This document shows, piece by piece, positions 34,359 to 43,845 of a stretch of 64,000 bases of DNA (position 1 is the stretch's first letter; each line of letters opens with the position of its first letter). The translations under genes were made by a program, and so were the position numbers. The notes beneath the pieces were generated by a model. That model was not told where the DNA came from, ran no database searches, and worked only from the letters and a program-made list of their open reading frames with translations. Source of the stretch: UBA12481 sp942493265 (GTDB lineage: Bacteria; Bacteroidota; Bacteroidia; Bacteroidales; UBA12481); the NCBI GenBank assembly GCA_942493265.1, contig OW818688.1, positions 2,480,001-2,544,000 of the forward strand, read 5' to 3'.

Positions 34359-35330
34359 TTAGATGATTCCTTCCCGGAGGATGTCATGTATATGAATTAC
34401 GCCAAGATATTCATCATTTCTGACAACCAGGAGCTGGGTGATACTTTTTGTTCGCATGGTTTCCAGCGCATTCACAGCAAGCTCATCGGGCGAAATGCGT
34501 TTCGGATTAGCCGACATGATATCTTTTGCAGTCAGGGCGCGGAGGTCATCATATTTTTCCATCATCCGGCGCAGGTCGCCGTCGGTGACTATTCCTGCTA
34601 TATTCCCGCCGGAATCCAAAACGGCAGTGGCGCCCAGTCTTTTGGAGGAGATCTCCATGATAACCTTGCGTACCGTGTCCGTCAGGGCTACCTGCGGGCG
34701 GGCTGCCCGTGAATACAGATCTGCCACTGTGATGTTTAGTCGCTTACCGAGCAACCCTCCCGGATGAAGCCTGGCAAAATCCTTACTGGAGAATTCATTC
34801 AGTTTAAGCAAAACCATTGCCAGTGCATCACCCATTGCCAGCTGAACCGTTGTGCTGGTGGTTGGTGCCAGGTTGTTCGGACAGGCTTCACGCTCTATCG
34901 GAATCCGGATTGTAATCTCAGATTGATTTTCCAGGTAGGAGTCAGCATCAGAAACAAAGGATAATATGGGATTGCCCATTGCGCGGATTAACGGAACCAG
35001 GGTTTTGATCTCGCTGGTATTGCCTGATTTTGAGAGTATCAGAACCATATCGTATTCGCCGATAACACCCAGGTCACCATGGATTGCATCCGTGGCATGC
35101 ATGAAAACAGAAGAGGTTCCGACAGAATTGAGCGTGGAGGAAATTTTCTGTGCGATATGCGCACTTTTCCCTACTCCGGTCAATATCAAACGGCCTTTTG
35201 ATGCATAAATCTTCTCAGCCATCCGGATGAAAGATTCACTGAGATTATTGGAAATATCAATAATGGCCTGGCCTTCAATTGTTAGAGTTTCTTTTGCCAG
35301 GGATAATATTTCTGAGGGGGCAATCATCAT
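34359..35330 (-). CDS. kdsD: Arabinose-5-phosphate isomerase (KdsD/KpsF family)
   Basis: This enzyme makes arabinose 5-phosphate from ribulose 5-phosphate, the first step of Kdo synthesis for LPS. The N-terminal SIS domain has ILTGVGKSAHIAQKISSTLNSVGT and HATDAIHGDLGVI. Two C-terminal CBS domains begin near 205 and 265. Length of 323 residues is standard. It is transcribed with lptB and divergent from recQ; a TACTTTTG box lies about 50 bases upstream. Confidence 0.93.
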   Translation of the reverse strand: MMIAPSEILSLAKETLTIEGQAIIDISNNLSESFIRMAEKIYASKGRLILTGVGKSAHIAQKISSTLNSVGTSSVFMHATDAIHGDLGVIGEYDMVLILSKSGNTSEIKTLVPLIRAMGNPILSFVSDADSYLENQSEITIRIPIEREACPNNLAPTTSTTVQLAMGDALAMVLLKLNEFSSKDFARLHPGGLLGKRLNITVADLYSRAARPQVALTDTVRKVIMEISSKRLGATAVLDSGGNIAGIVTDGDLRRMMEKYDDLRALTAKDIMSANPKRISPDELAVNALETMRTKSITQLLVVRNDEYLGVIHIHDILREGII

Positions 35331-35381
35331 TACTTTTATGCGTTTGAATTTTGGATATGAAAATTTACTAAATTTAATCTA

Positions 35382-35389
35382 CAAAAGTA
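35382..35389 (-). promoter_or_regulatory. -7 box for kdsD-lptB
   Basis: Reverse strand TACTTTTG matches TAnnTTTG, with a predicted transcript start near 35376. The -33 element is not clear. Confidence 0.4.
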
Positions 35390-35448
35390 GTAATAAGAAA
35401 ATTCACCGGGGGATCAACTTTGACAGCCGGATTCTGTAACATATAACG

Positions 35449-35456
35449 TAGATTTG
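35449..35456 (+). promoter_or_regulatory. -7 box for recQ
   Basis: TAGATTTG matches TAnnTTTG and would start transcription near 35462, about 12 bases before the ATG, leaving the AAAAGG ribosome-site-like bases in the leader. Confidence 0.4.
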
Positions 35457-35473
35457 GGCTAATTATTAAAAGG

Positions 35474-37660
35474 ATGACTGCAGACACTGAAAGATTACAC
35501 GAGATATTAAAAACGCATTTTGGTTTTGATACATTTAAGGACAATCAGGAAGGGGTGATGCGGAATGTTCTTACCGGCCGGGATTCATTTGTCCTGATGC
35601 CTACAGGGGGTGGCAAATCACTTTGCTACCAGCTTCCGGCAATGGTGATGAAGGGTACGGCAATCGTTATTTCGCCGCTGATTGCCTTGATGAAAAATCA
35701 GGTCGATGCCATGCGGGCTTTCAGCATGGAGGACGGAATTGCTCATTTTTTGAATTCTTCCCTCACCAAGGTTCAGATAAACCGGGTATTGGAAGATGTG
35801 AAATCGCATAAAACCAAGCTGCTTTATGTAGCGCCGGAATCGCTGAACAAGCTGGATTATACTGAATTTCTGGCAGGTGAAACCATTTCATTCTATGCCA
35901 TCGATGAGGCACACTGCATTTCGGAATGGGGACATGATTTCAGGCCTGAATACCGGCGGATCCGCCCGATCATTGAACAGATCGGCCGGGCTCCGATTAT
36001 GGCCCTCACAGCCACCGCAACTCCGAAAGTTCAGAACGATATTCAGAAAAACCTCGGCATCCTCGATGCCGACGTGTTTAAATCTTCCTTCAACCGCCCG
36101 AACCTCTATTATGAGATCCGGCAAAAAGTGGATCCTGAGAAACAGATCATCAAATTTATCAAGGAAAACGCCGGCAAATCAGGGATTATCTATTGTCTGA
36201 GCCGCAAGCAGGTTGAAGATCTATCTGAAACACTGGTGGTTAACGGCATTAAGGCTCTTCCTTATCATGCCGGTCTGGATGGAACCACCCGTGCAGGAAA
36301 TCAGGATAAATTCCTGATGGAGGAGGTTGAAGTGATCGTGGCCACCATCGCATTTGGAATGGGGATCGATAAGCCGGACGTAAGATATGTGATTCATTAC
36401 GATATTCCGAAAAGCCTGGAAGGCTATTATCAGGAAACCGGTCGAGCCGGTCGCGACGGTGGTGAAGGGAATTGCATAACCTTCTATAGTTACAAGGATA
36501 TTCAGAAACTGGAGAAATTTATGCAGGGGAAGCCGGTTGCCGAACAGGAAATCGGTCGGCAGTTATTGCATGAAACTTCTTCCTATGCCGAATCTTCCAT
36601 CTGCCGGAGGCGACAGCTGCTTCACTATTTTGGCGAGGAATATCATCATGATAATTGTGAAAACTGCGATAATTGCCTGAATCCGAAAACTCAGATCGAA
36701 GGAAGGGATTTTGTTGCACTGGCACTGGATGCGGTTTTGGAAGTGCGTGAGAAGTTTAAACCCGAGCATGTTGCAAAAGTGTTAACCGGTCAGGTCAATT
36801 CTGCTATCCGTACCTATAAGCATCATCATCTGGAAATATTCGGACAGGGAAAGGATAAGGATGAACGGTTCTGGGTTGCTGTATTACGACAGGCACTTAT
36901 TGCCCAGATGCTCGAAAAAGATATAGATAATTATGGTACGCTAAGGATTACCGATGCGGGCCGGGAATTTTTAGATAATCCGGAATCGTTTATGCTGACT
37001 GAGGACCTGAGCTACGACGAATCAGACGAACAGAAGGCACCGCGTGGCGGTGGATCAGGGGCTGTTGACCCTGAATTGTTCAGTTTGCTTAAAGACTTGC
37101 GAAAAGCAATCGCTAAAAAGCACAATTTACCGCCTTTCGTAATTTTTCAGGATCCTTCGCTGGAGGATATGGCCGTTTACTATCCGATACGTGTGGAAGA
37201 ACTGGCCAATATGACCGGCGTTGGTCTGGGCAAAGCTCAGCGATATGGCAAGGAATTCGTTGATCTCATCCGTAAATTCGTGGAAGAGAAAGAGATATTA
37301 AGGCCACAGGATCTCGTTGTCAGGTCGATCGTAAATAAATCCAGCCTGAAGGTTTCTGTGATCCAGAGTATCGACCGGAAAGTTCCACTCGATGTGATCG
37401 CTGAATCCAAAGGGTTGGAAATGAACGAGCTGCTTAAGGAAATTGAATCCATTGTCAATAGCGGTACCAAGCTTAATATTGATTATTTCATCAATGAAAT
37501 GATGGATGAGGATCATCAGGATACCATATATACATTCTTTAAGGAGGAAGCCGAATCTGAATCCGTTGAGGATGCATTAATGGAACTAGGCGAAAACGAG
37601 TTCACTGAAGAGGATATCCGTTTGATCCGGATCAAGTTTATCTCTGAAATGGGTAACTAA
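35474..37660 (+). CDS. recQ: ATP-dependent DNA helicase RecQ
   Basis: A 728-residue 3'-5' helicase for recombination and fork repair. Walker A is MPTGGGKSLCYQLPA (about 43-57). The DEAH box is AIDEAHCISEWGHDFRPEYR, and the motif VI equivalent is YYQETGRAGRDG. The RQC zinc cysteines are in ESSICRRRQLLHYFGE and NCENCDNC. An HRDC domain (about 530-610) is followed by a further 110 residues, making it longer than the E. coli protein (609) but usual for Bacteroidota. The ABC transporter genes start 13 bases downstream. Confidence 0.96.
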   Translation: MTADTERLHEILKTHFGFDTFKDNQEGVMRNVLTGRDSFVLMPTGGGKSLCYQLPAMVMKGTAIVISPLIALMKNQVDAMRAFSMEDGIAHFLNSSLTKVQINRVLEDVKSHKTKLLYVAPESLNKLDYTEFLAGETISFYAIDEAHCISEWGHDFRPEYRRIRPIIEQIGRAPIMALTATATPKVQNDIQKNLGILDADVFKSSFNRPNLYYEIRQKVDPEKQIIKFIKENAGKSGIIYCLSRKQVEDLSETLVVNGIKALPYHAGLDGTTRAGNQDKFLMEEVEVIVATIAFGMGIDKPDVRYVIHYDIPKSLEGYYQETGRAGRDGGEGNCITFYSYKDIQKLEKFMQGKPVAEQEIGRQLLHETSSYAESSICRRRQLLHYFGEEYHHDNCENCDNCLNPKTQIEGRDFVALALDAVLEVREKFKPEHVAKVLTGQVNSAIRTYKHHHLEIFGQGKDKDERFWVAVLRQALIAQMLEKDIDNYGTLRITDAGREFLDNPESFMLTEDLSYDESDEQKAPRGGGSGAVDPELFSLLKDLRKAIAKKHNLPPFVIFQDPSLEDMAVYYPIRVEELANMTGVGLGKAQRYGKEFVDLIRKFVEEKEILRPQDLVVRSIVNKSSLKVSVIQSIDRKVPLDVIAESKGLEMNELLKEIESIVNSGTKLNIDYFINEMMDEDHQDTIYTFFKEEAESESVEDALMELGENEFTEEDIRLIRIKFISEMGN

Positions 37661-37673
37661 ACCAAATATTTCC

Positions 37674-38579
37674 ATGATCATTTTAGAATCCGACAACCTG
37701 GACAAGTCCTACGGGCTGGTGCATGCTGTCAATCATCTGAGCCTGAGGGTTGAGTCAGGTCAGGTATACGGTATTCTCGGCCCAAACGGCAGCGGGAAAA
37801 CCACCACACTCTCCATGCTGATGGGAATCGTCCGTCCTGATGGCGGATCCTTCCGCTGGTTCGGCAGTCAAAGCGGTCCCGCAGCCAATAAGCGTATCGG
37901 AGCCCTGATTGAAACGCCTAATTTTTACCCCTACCTCAGCCTGGAGCAAAATCTTAAAATTGTTTGCCGTATCAAGGGAGTCGACGAGCGTGATATTCAG
38001 AGGGTAGTCAAGCTGGTTGGGCTTTACGACCGCTGGCATTCAAAGTTTCAGACGCTATCGCTTGGTATGAAGCAACGGCTTGCTTTGGGAAGCCTGCTAT
38101 TAGGCGATCCGGAGGTGTTGGTGATGGATGAGGTTACCAACGGACTCGATCCGGAAGGTATCGCAGAGGTCAGAAACCTGATCCGCCAAGTGGCATCCAC
38201 CGGTAAAACGATCATCCTGGCCAGCCATATACTGGATGAGGTGGAGAAAGTGTGCACTCATGTGGTAATCCTCAAAAAGGGGAATAAGCTGGCCGAAGGT
38301 GAGGTCGACAACCTGATAAAGGGCAAGGAAATCATTGTAATCTCAGGCGATGAGCCCGACCAGCTGAATCGGGCACTGCTGGATTCTGTTATGATTGAAT
38401 CTTTTACGCGTGAAGGGGAGGAATTCAGGGTAATCCTGCATTCCGATTATAAGCCCGGTGATCTTAGCAAAGAAATGATGGGGCAGGGGATTGTACTCAC
38501 CCGTATTGAAGTTCGCAAGAACAGGCTGGAAGATCAGTTTCTGGAATTGGTTAAACAAGATAATACACTGAAGCCATGA
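37674..38579 (+). CDS. ABC exporter ATP-binding protein
   Basis: A 301-residue ATPase. Walker A is GPNGSGKTTT (near 36-45), the signature is LSLGMKQRLALGSLLL, Walker B is VLVMDEVTNGLDP, and the switch His is in ASHILDEVEK. The long C-terminal part after 215 is typical of exporters for lantibiotics or of NatA-like type. It overlaps the permease gene by four bases and follows recQ closely. The substrate is unknown. Confidence 0.92.
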   Translation: MIILESDNLDKSYGLVHAVNHLSLRVESGQVYGILGPNGSGKTTTLSMLMGIVRPDGGSFRWFGSQSGPAANKRIGALIETPNFYPYLSLEQNLKIVCRIKGVDERDIQRVVKLVGLYDRWHSKFQTLSLGMKQRLALGSLLLGDPEVLVMDEVTNGLDPEGIAEVRNLIRQVASTGKTIILASHILDEVEKVCTHVVILKKGNKLAEGEVDNLIKGKEIIVISGDEPDQLNRALLDSVMIESFTREGEEFRVILHSDYKPGDLSKEMMGQGIVLTRIEVRKNRLEDQFLELVKQDNTLKP

Positions 38580-39400
38580 TGAAGCTGTTGAAGATCGAAT
38601 CAGTGAAGGTATTGCCATACCGGGTATTTCAGGTACTGGCAATATTATATGCAGTGGCATTTCTGATGTCGGCAGGTGCACTCCCTTTCATTAAGCTCAG
38701 CACAACCCTGGCAAACAGTGAGGATATCCTGAACCTCAAGTCCTTGTATTATTTCCCGCAGATATGGGATACATTCGCCTATTTTGCTGCAAAATCCAAT
38801 ATTTTCCTGGCCATCATCGTGATATTTCTGGTTGGGAACGAATATTCCTATAATACTTTCCGGCAGCAGGTGGTAAACGGACTTTCGCGCCACGACCTGC
38901 TCAACGGCAAGCTCCTCGTCATTGTGGGAATAGCGCTGGTTAATACCGTGATGGTATTTGTTTTCGGACTCATATTCGGATTAATCTATTCTTCAGGTTA
39001 TTCCTTTCAGGATGTTTTCTCCCATTTGTATATGCTGGGTATCTATTTTATCCAGGCGGTAAGCCATATGGTTGCGGCAATGATGATTGCGGTATGGCTC
39101 CGGAACAAAACACTTGCAATTGTGGTTCTGATCGTCTATCAGATCATACTGGAACCTATCCTGCGTTTGGCGGTGAATAAATTCGTGCTCGCCAAACTGG
39201 GATTATTCTTTCCGATGCGGGTGATTACCCGCCTGACTCCCATGCCGGACATCGCCATCACTGAAATGTTCAAGGCCAATACCAATTTCAAGGAGATGGC
39301 CATGACCCTGCCGCTGTGGGCAAACCTACTCCTGGCTATTGGGTATGGATTGATATTTTATTTGATTACGCGGGCGATATTGGTACGAAGGAACCTATAG
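38576..39400 (+). CDS. ABC transporter permease (ABC-2 type)
   Basis: A 274-residue membrane protein with six predicted membrane segments and a large loop after the first, as in ABC-2 permeases. VGNEYSYNTFRQQVVNGLSRHDLLNGKLLVI (about 82-112) is the coupling region typical of this group. It is the partner of the ATPase immediately upstream, with an ATGA overlap. A heptamer repeat begins right after the stop codon. Confidence 0.88.
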   Translation: MMKLLKIESVKVLPYRVFQVLAILYAVAFLMSAGALPFIKLSTTLANSEDILNLKSLYYFPQIWDTFAYFAAKSNIFLAIIVIFLVGNEYSYNTFRQQVVNGLSRHDLLNGKLLVIVGIALVNTVMVFVFGLIFGLIYSSGYSFQDVFSHLYMLGIYFIQAVSHMVAAMMIAVWLRNKTLAIVVLIVYQIILEPILRLAVNKFVLAKLGLFFPMRVITRLTPMPDIAITEMFKANTNFKEMAMTLPLWANLLLAIGYGLIFYLITRAILVRRNL

Positions 39401-39447
39401 GTGACAAGTGACAAGTGACAAGTGACAAGTGACAAGTGACAAGTGAC
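39401..39447. repeat. Heptanucleotide tandem repeat (GTGACAA, 6.7 copies)
   Basis: Six perfect GTGACAA units and a partial seventh follow directly after the permease stop, in the 70-base gap between two convergent genes. No gene frame is changed by its length. It is not a CRISPR: the unit is too short and there are no spacers. Confidence 0.95.
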
Positions 39448-39470
39448 GGCAGCTGGTTATAGAGGGCTTT

Positions 39471-40589
39471 TCAAACAGGATTTTTCCATTTAACCCGCAT
39501 GGTTTGGGAGATAATTCCTGTGGCTGTAATATAGGCAGGGTATATCACCTGAACTGGTATCATCCACCAAAGCAATCTGTTAGAACGGAAAAATCTCATT
39601 GCAGTCATTAGGACCGGCAGGTCAGCGAGTATTTTTATCCCTGAAAGAATCAGGAACAGGTAAAAGGGCACCAATCCCGACAATCCAAGAATCAGGGCAG
39701 CCAGGATTTCGATATTGGCGGCAAAAACCAGGAGGGTAGTGAGGATCATGAAAGGATCAGTATAGCCTTTTGCCTTGGATGCCCAGCGGCTTCGCTGGCG
39801 AATGAAAGCGGCCATGGAACGGGTTGGTTTTGAGCGTACTATCGCATCCGGATTCATCAGATATCCGATCTTTTTGCCAGGAATCCGCTTCATCGCCTGC
39901 ATCAGAAAAACATCATCACCTGAAGCAAACCGGTTATCCAGGTCATTCACAATAATTTTATAATTGGCAGCCCTGATACCGATGTTGGGCCCCTGGGCCA
40001 TCATCGGATGGCCAATGCCGGTTGAGCCGGCTGAGGCGGCGGCCAGGCTGAGGTAGTCAAGCTTCTGTACCTGATCAAACCAGCCTGGTGCAGGATCGAG
40101 CATGACCGGTCCGAGGATGAGGTCACTCCCGGTAAATTCAAAAAATTCTGCCATGGAATATACCCAATGTGTGCCCGGCAGGCTGTCGGCATCAGTCAGG
40201 AGTATCAGTTCGCCGGCCGCCATTTCCATACCTGCCTTTAAAGCAGCCTTTTTACCGGATCCGGGTCCGGTTAATCTTATTAATTCCCAGTTGCTCAGGT
40301 CCCTGATAAGATTTTTCAGAATGCCATCACTCCCATCGGTGGAATGATCATCTATCCATATTACCTGCAGCAGGTGCTCCGGGTATTGCTGGTGAAGGAG
40401 TGCCGAAACCAGTTCCGGTATGTTTTCCGACTCATTCCGGAATGGAATCAAAATGGTGACACGGATAGCTGGGGGTATTTTCTCCGGGATGTATCTTTTT
40501 GTGCGCATCCAGCCTGCAAAAAATGCGAGGATCAGAATGGAATAGAGCGACAGGCAAATGATTGACTGGATGGAATAGAGCGACAACAT
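39471..40589 (-). CDS. Membrane-associated family 2 glycosyltransferase
   Basis: A 372-residue protein with an N-terminal membrane segment (ICLSLYSILILAFFAGW), a GT-A catalytic domain and three to four C-terminal membrane segments. Catalytic features are VTILIPFRNESENIPELVSAL, the DxD-like LTDADS near 134, and the processive-type RQRSRWASK motif near 266. The acceptor is unknown; such proteins add sugars to lipids or exported glycans. It ends a two-gene unit with the flippase-like protein ten bases upstream. Confidence 0.88.
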   Translation of the reverse strand: MLSLYSIQSIICLSLYSILILAFFAGWMRTKRYIPEKIPPAIRVTILIPFRNESENIPELVSALLHQQYPEHLLQVIWIDDHSTDGSDGILKNLIRDLSNWELIRLTGPGSGKKAALKAGMEMAAGELILLTDADSLPGTHWVYSMAEFFEFTGSDLILGPVMLDPAPGWFDQVQKLDYLSLAAASAGSTGIGHPMMAQGPNIGIRAANYKIIVNDLDNRFASGDDVFLMQAMKRIPGKKIGYLMNPDAIVRSKPTRSMAAFIRQRSRWASKAKGYTDPFMILTTLLVFAANIEILAALILGLSGLVPFYLFLILSGIKILADLPVLMTAMRFFRSNRLLWWMIPVQVIYPAYITATGIISQTMRVKWKNPV

Positions 40590-40599
40590 GCCATCAAAG

Positions 40600-41598
40600 T
40601 TACTGTTTCGGAACCTTGTTTTTATGGATCAGGTCCACTTCCAGGTTAATCTTTCTCAGCAGCACCAGTCCAATCAGTGCGGGAATCATGATGTTGATGA
40701 TCCAGATGAGGAAGGTGGTGAAAACAATTGCCGGAACATCGGATGTGTAGGGCCCAAGGATCAGGATGGACACGGAGCCCCTGACTCCAAGATCTCCTAC
40801 CGTGGGGACCGGCACGAAATGCAGGATCAGGTAAATGAGCGCAACTGCCGACAGGCCTGTAAAGGGTGGAATATGGATGCCGAAAAAGTGGAGGATCAGG
40901 TAAAACTGCAAGATGTAGGTCAGGAATTTCAGGGTTGAGAAAAACAACAAGAAAGATTTGTCCTTGCCCGAAACCCCCTGAAGGGCAGTGAGAAAGGGGT
41001 GAAAAACCCGGAGCCAGCGAAACCGCTGAAAGTAGCCGGATAAATGGTCAATGCTGAAGAAGAGAATGACCAGGACCAGTCCGGCTGCGATTGAAATCCC
41101 CAGTGTGAGCATCCAGGAGTCCTCATGGCTCTTCAGCAGATAATCGTTTGATGGCAGGTAAGTGGCGGCGCCAACCAGTCCGAGTGTTACTGTGACCACC
41201 ATCTGGGCAAGAATACATAGGAAAGTATGACCGGTGCCTGCGAGCCGGTGACCGGGCTGCAGTATCAGGCCACGCGTGATTACGTCGCCGATCCGGTTGG
41301 GAGTGGTGATTGCCATGGTCAGGCTCGACAGCACTCCCGCCATGGCTTTCAGGTAATTAACCGGTTCCAGACGGTTAACCAGGCGTTTCCATTTAATGGC
41401 CTCGGACGAGAAATTCAGGAAGATAAGCAGGATGGCTGCAGCGAGGAATAGGAGCCGGTTTCCCCGGAATGCATCGGAAAACCGCTCTCCGGCCTGATCC
41501 CAGTGCTCAAAAGTGACCAGCCGGTACACAAGGTAAACCAATGCAATGATGGCCAATAAGGCCTTTATTATGTTGCCCTGTATCTTACTGATTTTCAA
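40600..41598 (-). CDS. Flippase-like integral membrane protein (LPG synthase TM-region family)
   Basis: A 332-residue protein with about eight membrane segments of the UPF0104/LPG-synthetase membrane family. Family-type stretches are FLNFSSEAIKWKRLVNR, SSLTMAITTPNRIGDVITRGLIL and HFVPVPTVGDLGVRGS (near 258-273). There is no lysyl-transfer catalytic domain, so it is not a phospholipid lysyltransferase. Pairing with a glycosyltransferase suggests that it moves or supports a lipid-linked sugar intermediate; this is inferred from context. Confidence 0.85.
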   Translation of the reverse strand: MKISKIQGNIIKALLAIIALVYLVYRLVTFEHWDQAGERFSDAFRGNRLLFLAAAILLIFLNFSSEAIKWKRLVNRLEPVNYLKAMAGVLSSLTMAITTPNRIGDVITRGLILQPGHRLAGTGHTFLCILAQMVVTVTLGLVGAATYLPSNDYLLKSHEDSWMLTLGISIAAGLVLVILFFSIDHLSGYFQRFRWLRVFHPFLTALQGVSGKDKSFLLFFSTLKFLTYILQFYLILHFFGIHIPPFTGLSAVALIYLILHFVPVPTVGDLGVRGSVSILILGPYTSDVPAIVFTTFLIWIINIMIPALIGLVLLRKINLEVDLIHKNKVPKQ

Positions 41599-41604
41599 AA
41601 TCGC

Positions 41605-41612
41605 TACTTTTG
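41605..41612 (+). promoter_or_regulatory. Possible -7 box for rsmA
   Basis: TACTTTTG matches TAnnTTTG and would give a leader of about 97 bases to rsmA. No clear -33 element. Confidence 0.3.
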
Positions 41613-41714
41613 TGCACCTTTTTAATACTGAAGGTAAATATAAATATATAATCCAAATCCGGAGCTCCTGTCAGCCATTGGAAAGCAGGGAACCCCTTCC
41701 TAATCACGAAATCC

Positions 41715-42536
41715 ATGTCAAAACGCGTCAGACCAAAAAAATACCTCGGCCAGCATTTCCTTACCGACATCCCTACAGCGATGCGTATAGCCGACGGACT
41801 CGGCGGATTGGACGGCGGATTGGTACTGGAAGTGGGACCGGGTATGGGTGTGCTCACCGGCCGATTGCTGGAACGCTTTGGGGAAAGGTTATGGGTTATT
41901 GAGATTGACGAGGAGTCAGTAGTCTATCTGGCAGATAAATTCCCCGAACTGATTCCCCGGATTTTGTCGGAAGATTTTCTTCAATTTGATCTGAAAAGGA
42001 TAACCGGCGGCCCCATTTCGGTGATCGGTAATTTCCCGTATAATATTTCCTCACAGATATTATTTCATTTGCTGGAGTATCGTGACCAGGTAATGGAAAT
42101 TACGGGAATGTTTCAGCGGGAAGTGGCAAAACGCCTGACCGCCGGTCCGGGTAATAAGGAATATGGCATACTGAGCGTTTTGATGGGTGCTTTTTATGAA
42201 TCTGAATATTTATACAGTGTTTCGCCGGATGTTTTTCTGCCGCCGCCAAAAGTAACCTCAGGGGTAATCCGTTTCATCCGCAGAGATAATATTGAATTGC
42301 CTTGTTCTCCTCAGACATTCAAGAGAATCGTGAAAATGGCCTTTAACCAGCGGCGTAAAACTCTGCGTAATGCCTTGTCGGCCATTTGGTCGGAAGATTA
42401 TGAGTCGACGGGATTCGGCGGATTGAGGGCCGAGCAGCTGAGTGTGGAGCAGTTTCTGCAGCTTGGGGTGATTGAGGAGAAAAGGCAGGACCCGGAATCA
42501 GACCGTGGCGATAGCAACCACCGGGCTCAGCCTTGA
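41715..42536 (+). CDS. rsmA: 16S rRNA dimethyltransferase RsmA (KsgA)
   Basis: A 273-residue enzyme that dimethylates two adjacent adenines near the 3' end of 16S rRNA during 30S maturation. Seen are PKKYLGQHFLTD, SAM-binding LEVGPGMGVLTGRLLE, catalytic motif IV as GNFPYNISSQILF, and the C-terminal FNQRRKTLRNAL. The last 20 or so residues (KRQDPESDRGDSNHRAQP) are polar and lie within the coding region of the convergent permease gene, a 39-base overlap. This tail looks like recent read-through past an older stop. Confidence 0.95.
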   Translation: MSKRVRPKKYLGQHFLTDIPTAMRIADGLGGLDGGLVLEVGPGMGVLTGRLLERFGERLWVIEIDEESVVYLADKFPELIPRILSEDFLQFDLKRITGGPISVIGNFPYNISSQILFHLLEYRDQVMEITGMFQREVAKRLTAGPGNKEYGILSVLMGAFYESEYLYSVSPDVFLPPPKVTSGVIRFIRRDNIELPCSPQTFKRIVKMAFNQRRKTLRNALSAIWSEDYESTGFGGLRAEQLSVEQFLQLGVIEEKRQDPESDRGDSNHRAQP

Positions 42537-43766
42537 AGCGCGCCAGGCAGGAGCAAACCCGGCAATGATGCCGATTACCGCCGAGATGGACAGGCCGATG
42601 ATGATATTGTTCAATCCCAGGACAATCTGGAAATCCATCATGGAATTGGCGACAATTGTACCGATGAAAATCAGGATCAGTCCAACAATTCCGCCCATGA
42701 GGGAGAGGGTAACCGATTCAAAAAGGAATTCAAAGAGAATGAATGCGTTACGGGCGCCAATGGCTTTCTGTATCCCGATAATACGGGTTCGCTCCCTTAC
42801 TGAGACGAACATAATATTGGCGATACCAAATCCGCCAACCAGAATGGCAAATCCCCCGATGATAAACCCGGCGATATTCAGGGTAATCAGTAATTGATCG
42901 AAAGCATTGGATATCATCGACATGGTATTCAGGGCAAAATCGTCCTCCTGCATCGGTTTCAGTTTTCGGATGGATCGCATAATGCCGGTGAGTTCATCTG
43001 AGAGCTCGTCGATCGGAACACCCGGTTTTGCCTTAACCATAAGGGTGGGGCGAACATTGGAGCTGCGGATGTTGAGGAGTGTGCGGGCGTAATTCAGGGG
43101 TATGATAGCAATTTCGTCGTTGCTGCCGGCATTGATTCCTTCTCCCTCCTTTTTGAATACACCAACTACGGTAGCTTTTGCGGAGGATATCTCGAAGGTT
43201 TTTCCGATCGGACTTTCCCCGGGGAAAAGGTCATCGGCGATTTTGCGGCCTATAACTGCAACATTTTTACCGCTCCGGAATTCTGACAGCGAGATAAACC
43301 GGCCCTCATCCACCTCAAATGTCCGGATTCTTTCATATTCATCCGATACCGATAAAATCGTCATATCGGGGATGGAATTATTCTTGTAGCTGACGGTCCT
43401 CTGTCCCTGGATGGTGAACGCAGCGGCTTCAATGGTTCGAGCCCGGCTCATTACTTCAGCCATCTCCCGGAGTTCCGGTTCGGGCCTCTGAACATATTTC
43501 CACCATTGAAATCCCGGACCGAACATGATCGGCCATTTCTGGATGTATACCACGTTATCGCCCAGCTCGGAAATGTTCTTCTTGATAGTTCGCCCGAGTG
43601 AATCCACCACGGTAAAAACCGATACAATGGCAAAAATGCCGATGGTGATGCCTAAAAGCGACAAAATAGTACGCAGTCGGTTGGAGATGAGCGAATGAAC
43701 GGCGAATGCGATACTTTCGCGGATGATTCGCACCCAGATGACTACAGCTTTGATTCCCCTTTTCAT
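42498..43766 (-). CDS. MacB-like ABC transporter permease
   Basis: A 422-residue type VII ABC permease: one N-terminal membrane segment (RLRTILSLLGITIGIFAIVSVFTVVDSLG), a periplasmic MacB core domain (about 55-280), and three C-terminal FtsX segments with GGFGIANIMFVSVRERTRIIGIQKAIGAR. The C-terminus PAWRASRLSPVVAIAT is the family standard. No ATPase or membrane-fusion partner is adjacent, so it must use components encoded elsewhere. Such permeases drive lipoprotein release, efflux or signalling rather than import. Confidence 0.9.
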   Translation of the reverse strand: MKRGIKAVVIWVRIIRESIAFAVHSLISNRLRTILSLLGITIGIFAIVSVFTVVDSLGRTIKKNISELGDNVVYIQKWPIMFGPGFQWWKYVQRPEPELREMAEVMSRARTIEAAAFTIQGQRTVSYKNNSIPDMTILSVSDEYERIRTFEVDEGRFISLSEFRSGKNVAVIGRKIADDLFPGESPIGKTFEISSAKATVVGVFKKEGEGINAGSNDEIAIIPLNYARTLLNIRSSNVRPTLMVKAKPGVPIDELSDELTGIMRSIRKLKPMQEDDFALNTMSMISNAFDQLLITLNIAGFIIGGFAILVGGFGIANIMFVSVRERTRIIGIQKAIGARNAFILFEFLFESVTLSLMGGIVGLILIFIGTIVANSMMDFQIVLGLNNIIIGLSISAVIGIIAGFAPAWRASRLSPVVAIATV

Positions 43767-43837
43767 GAGAATGCGAAATTAGTGTTTTTTTTAGCCAATG
43801 GAGTGGGATGGTAAGGGTTTAATGTGCCTATTTTTAG

Positions 43838-43845
43838 TAAATTTG
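43838..43845 (+). promoter_or_regulatory. -7 box for purH
   Basis: TAAATTTG matches TAnnTTTG. The predicted transcript start near 43851 lies downstream of the first possible start codon (43824) and so supports the GTG at 43866. Confidence 0.45.

Noticed and set aside
39401..39447. CRISPR array
   Set aside because: The 7-base unit is contiguous with no spacers and no cas genes are nearby.
40600..41598. Lysylphosphatidylglycerol synthase
   Set aside because: Only the membrane domain is present; the soluble lysyl-transfer domain is missing.
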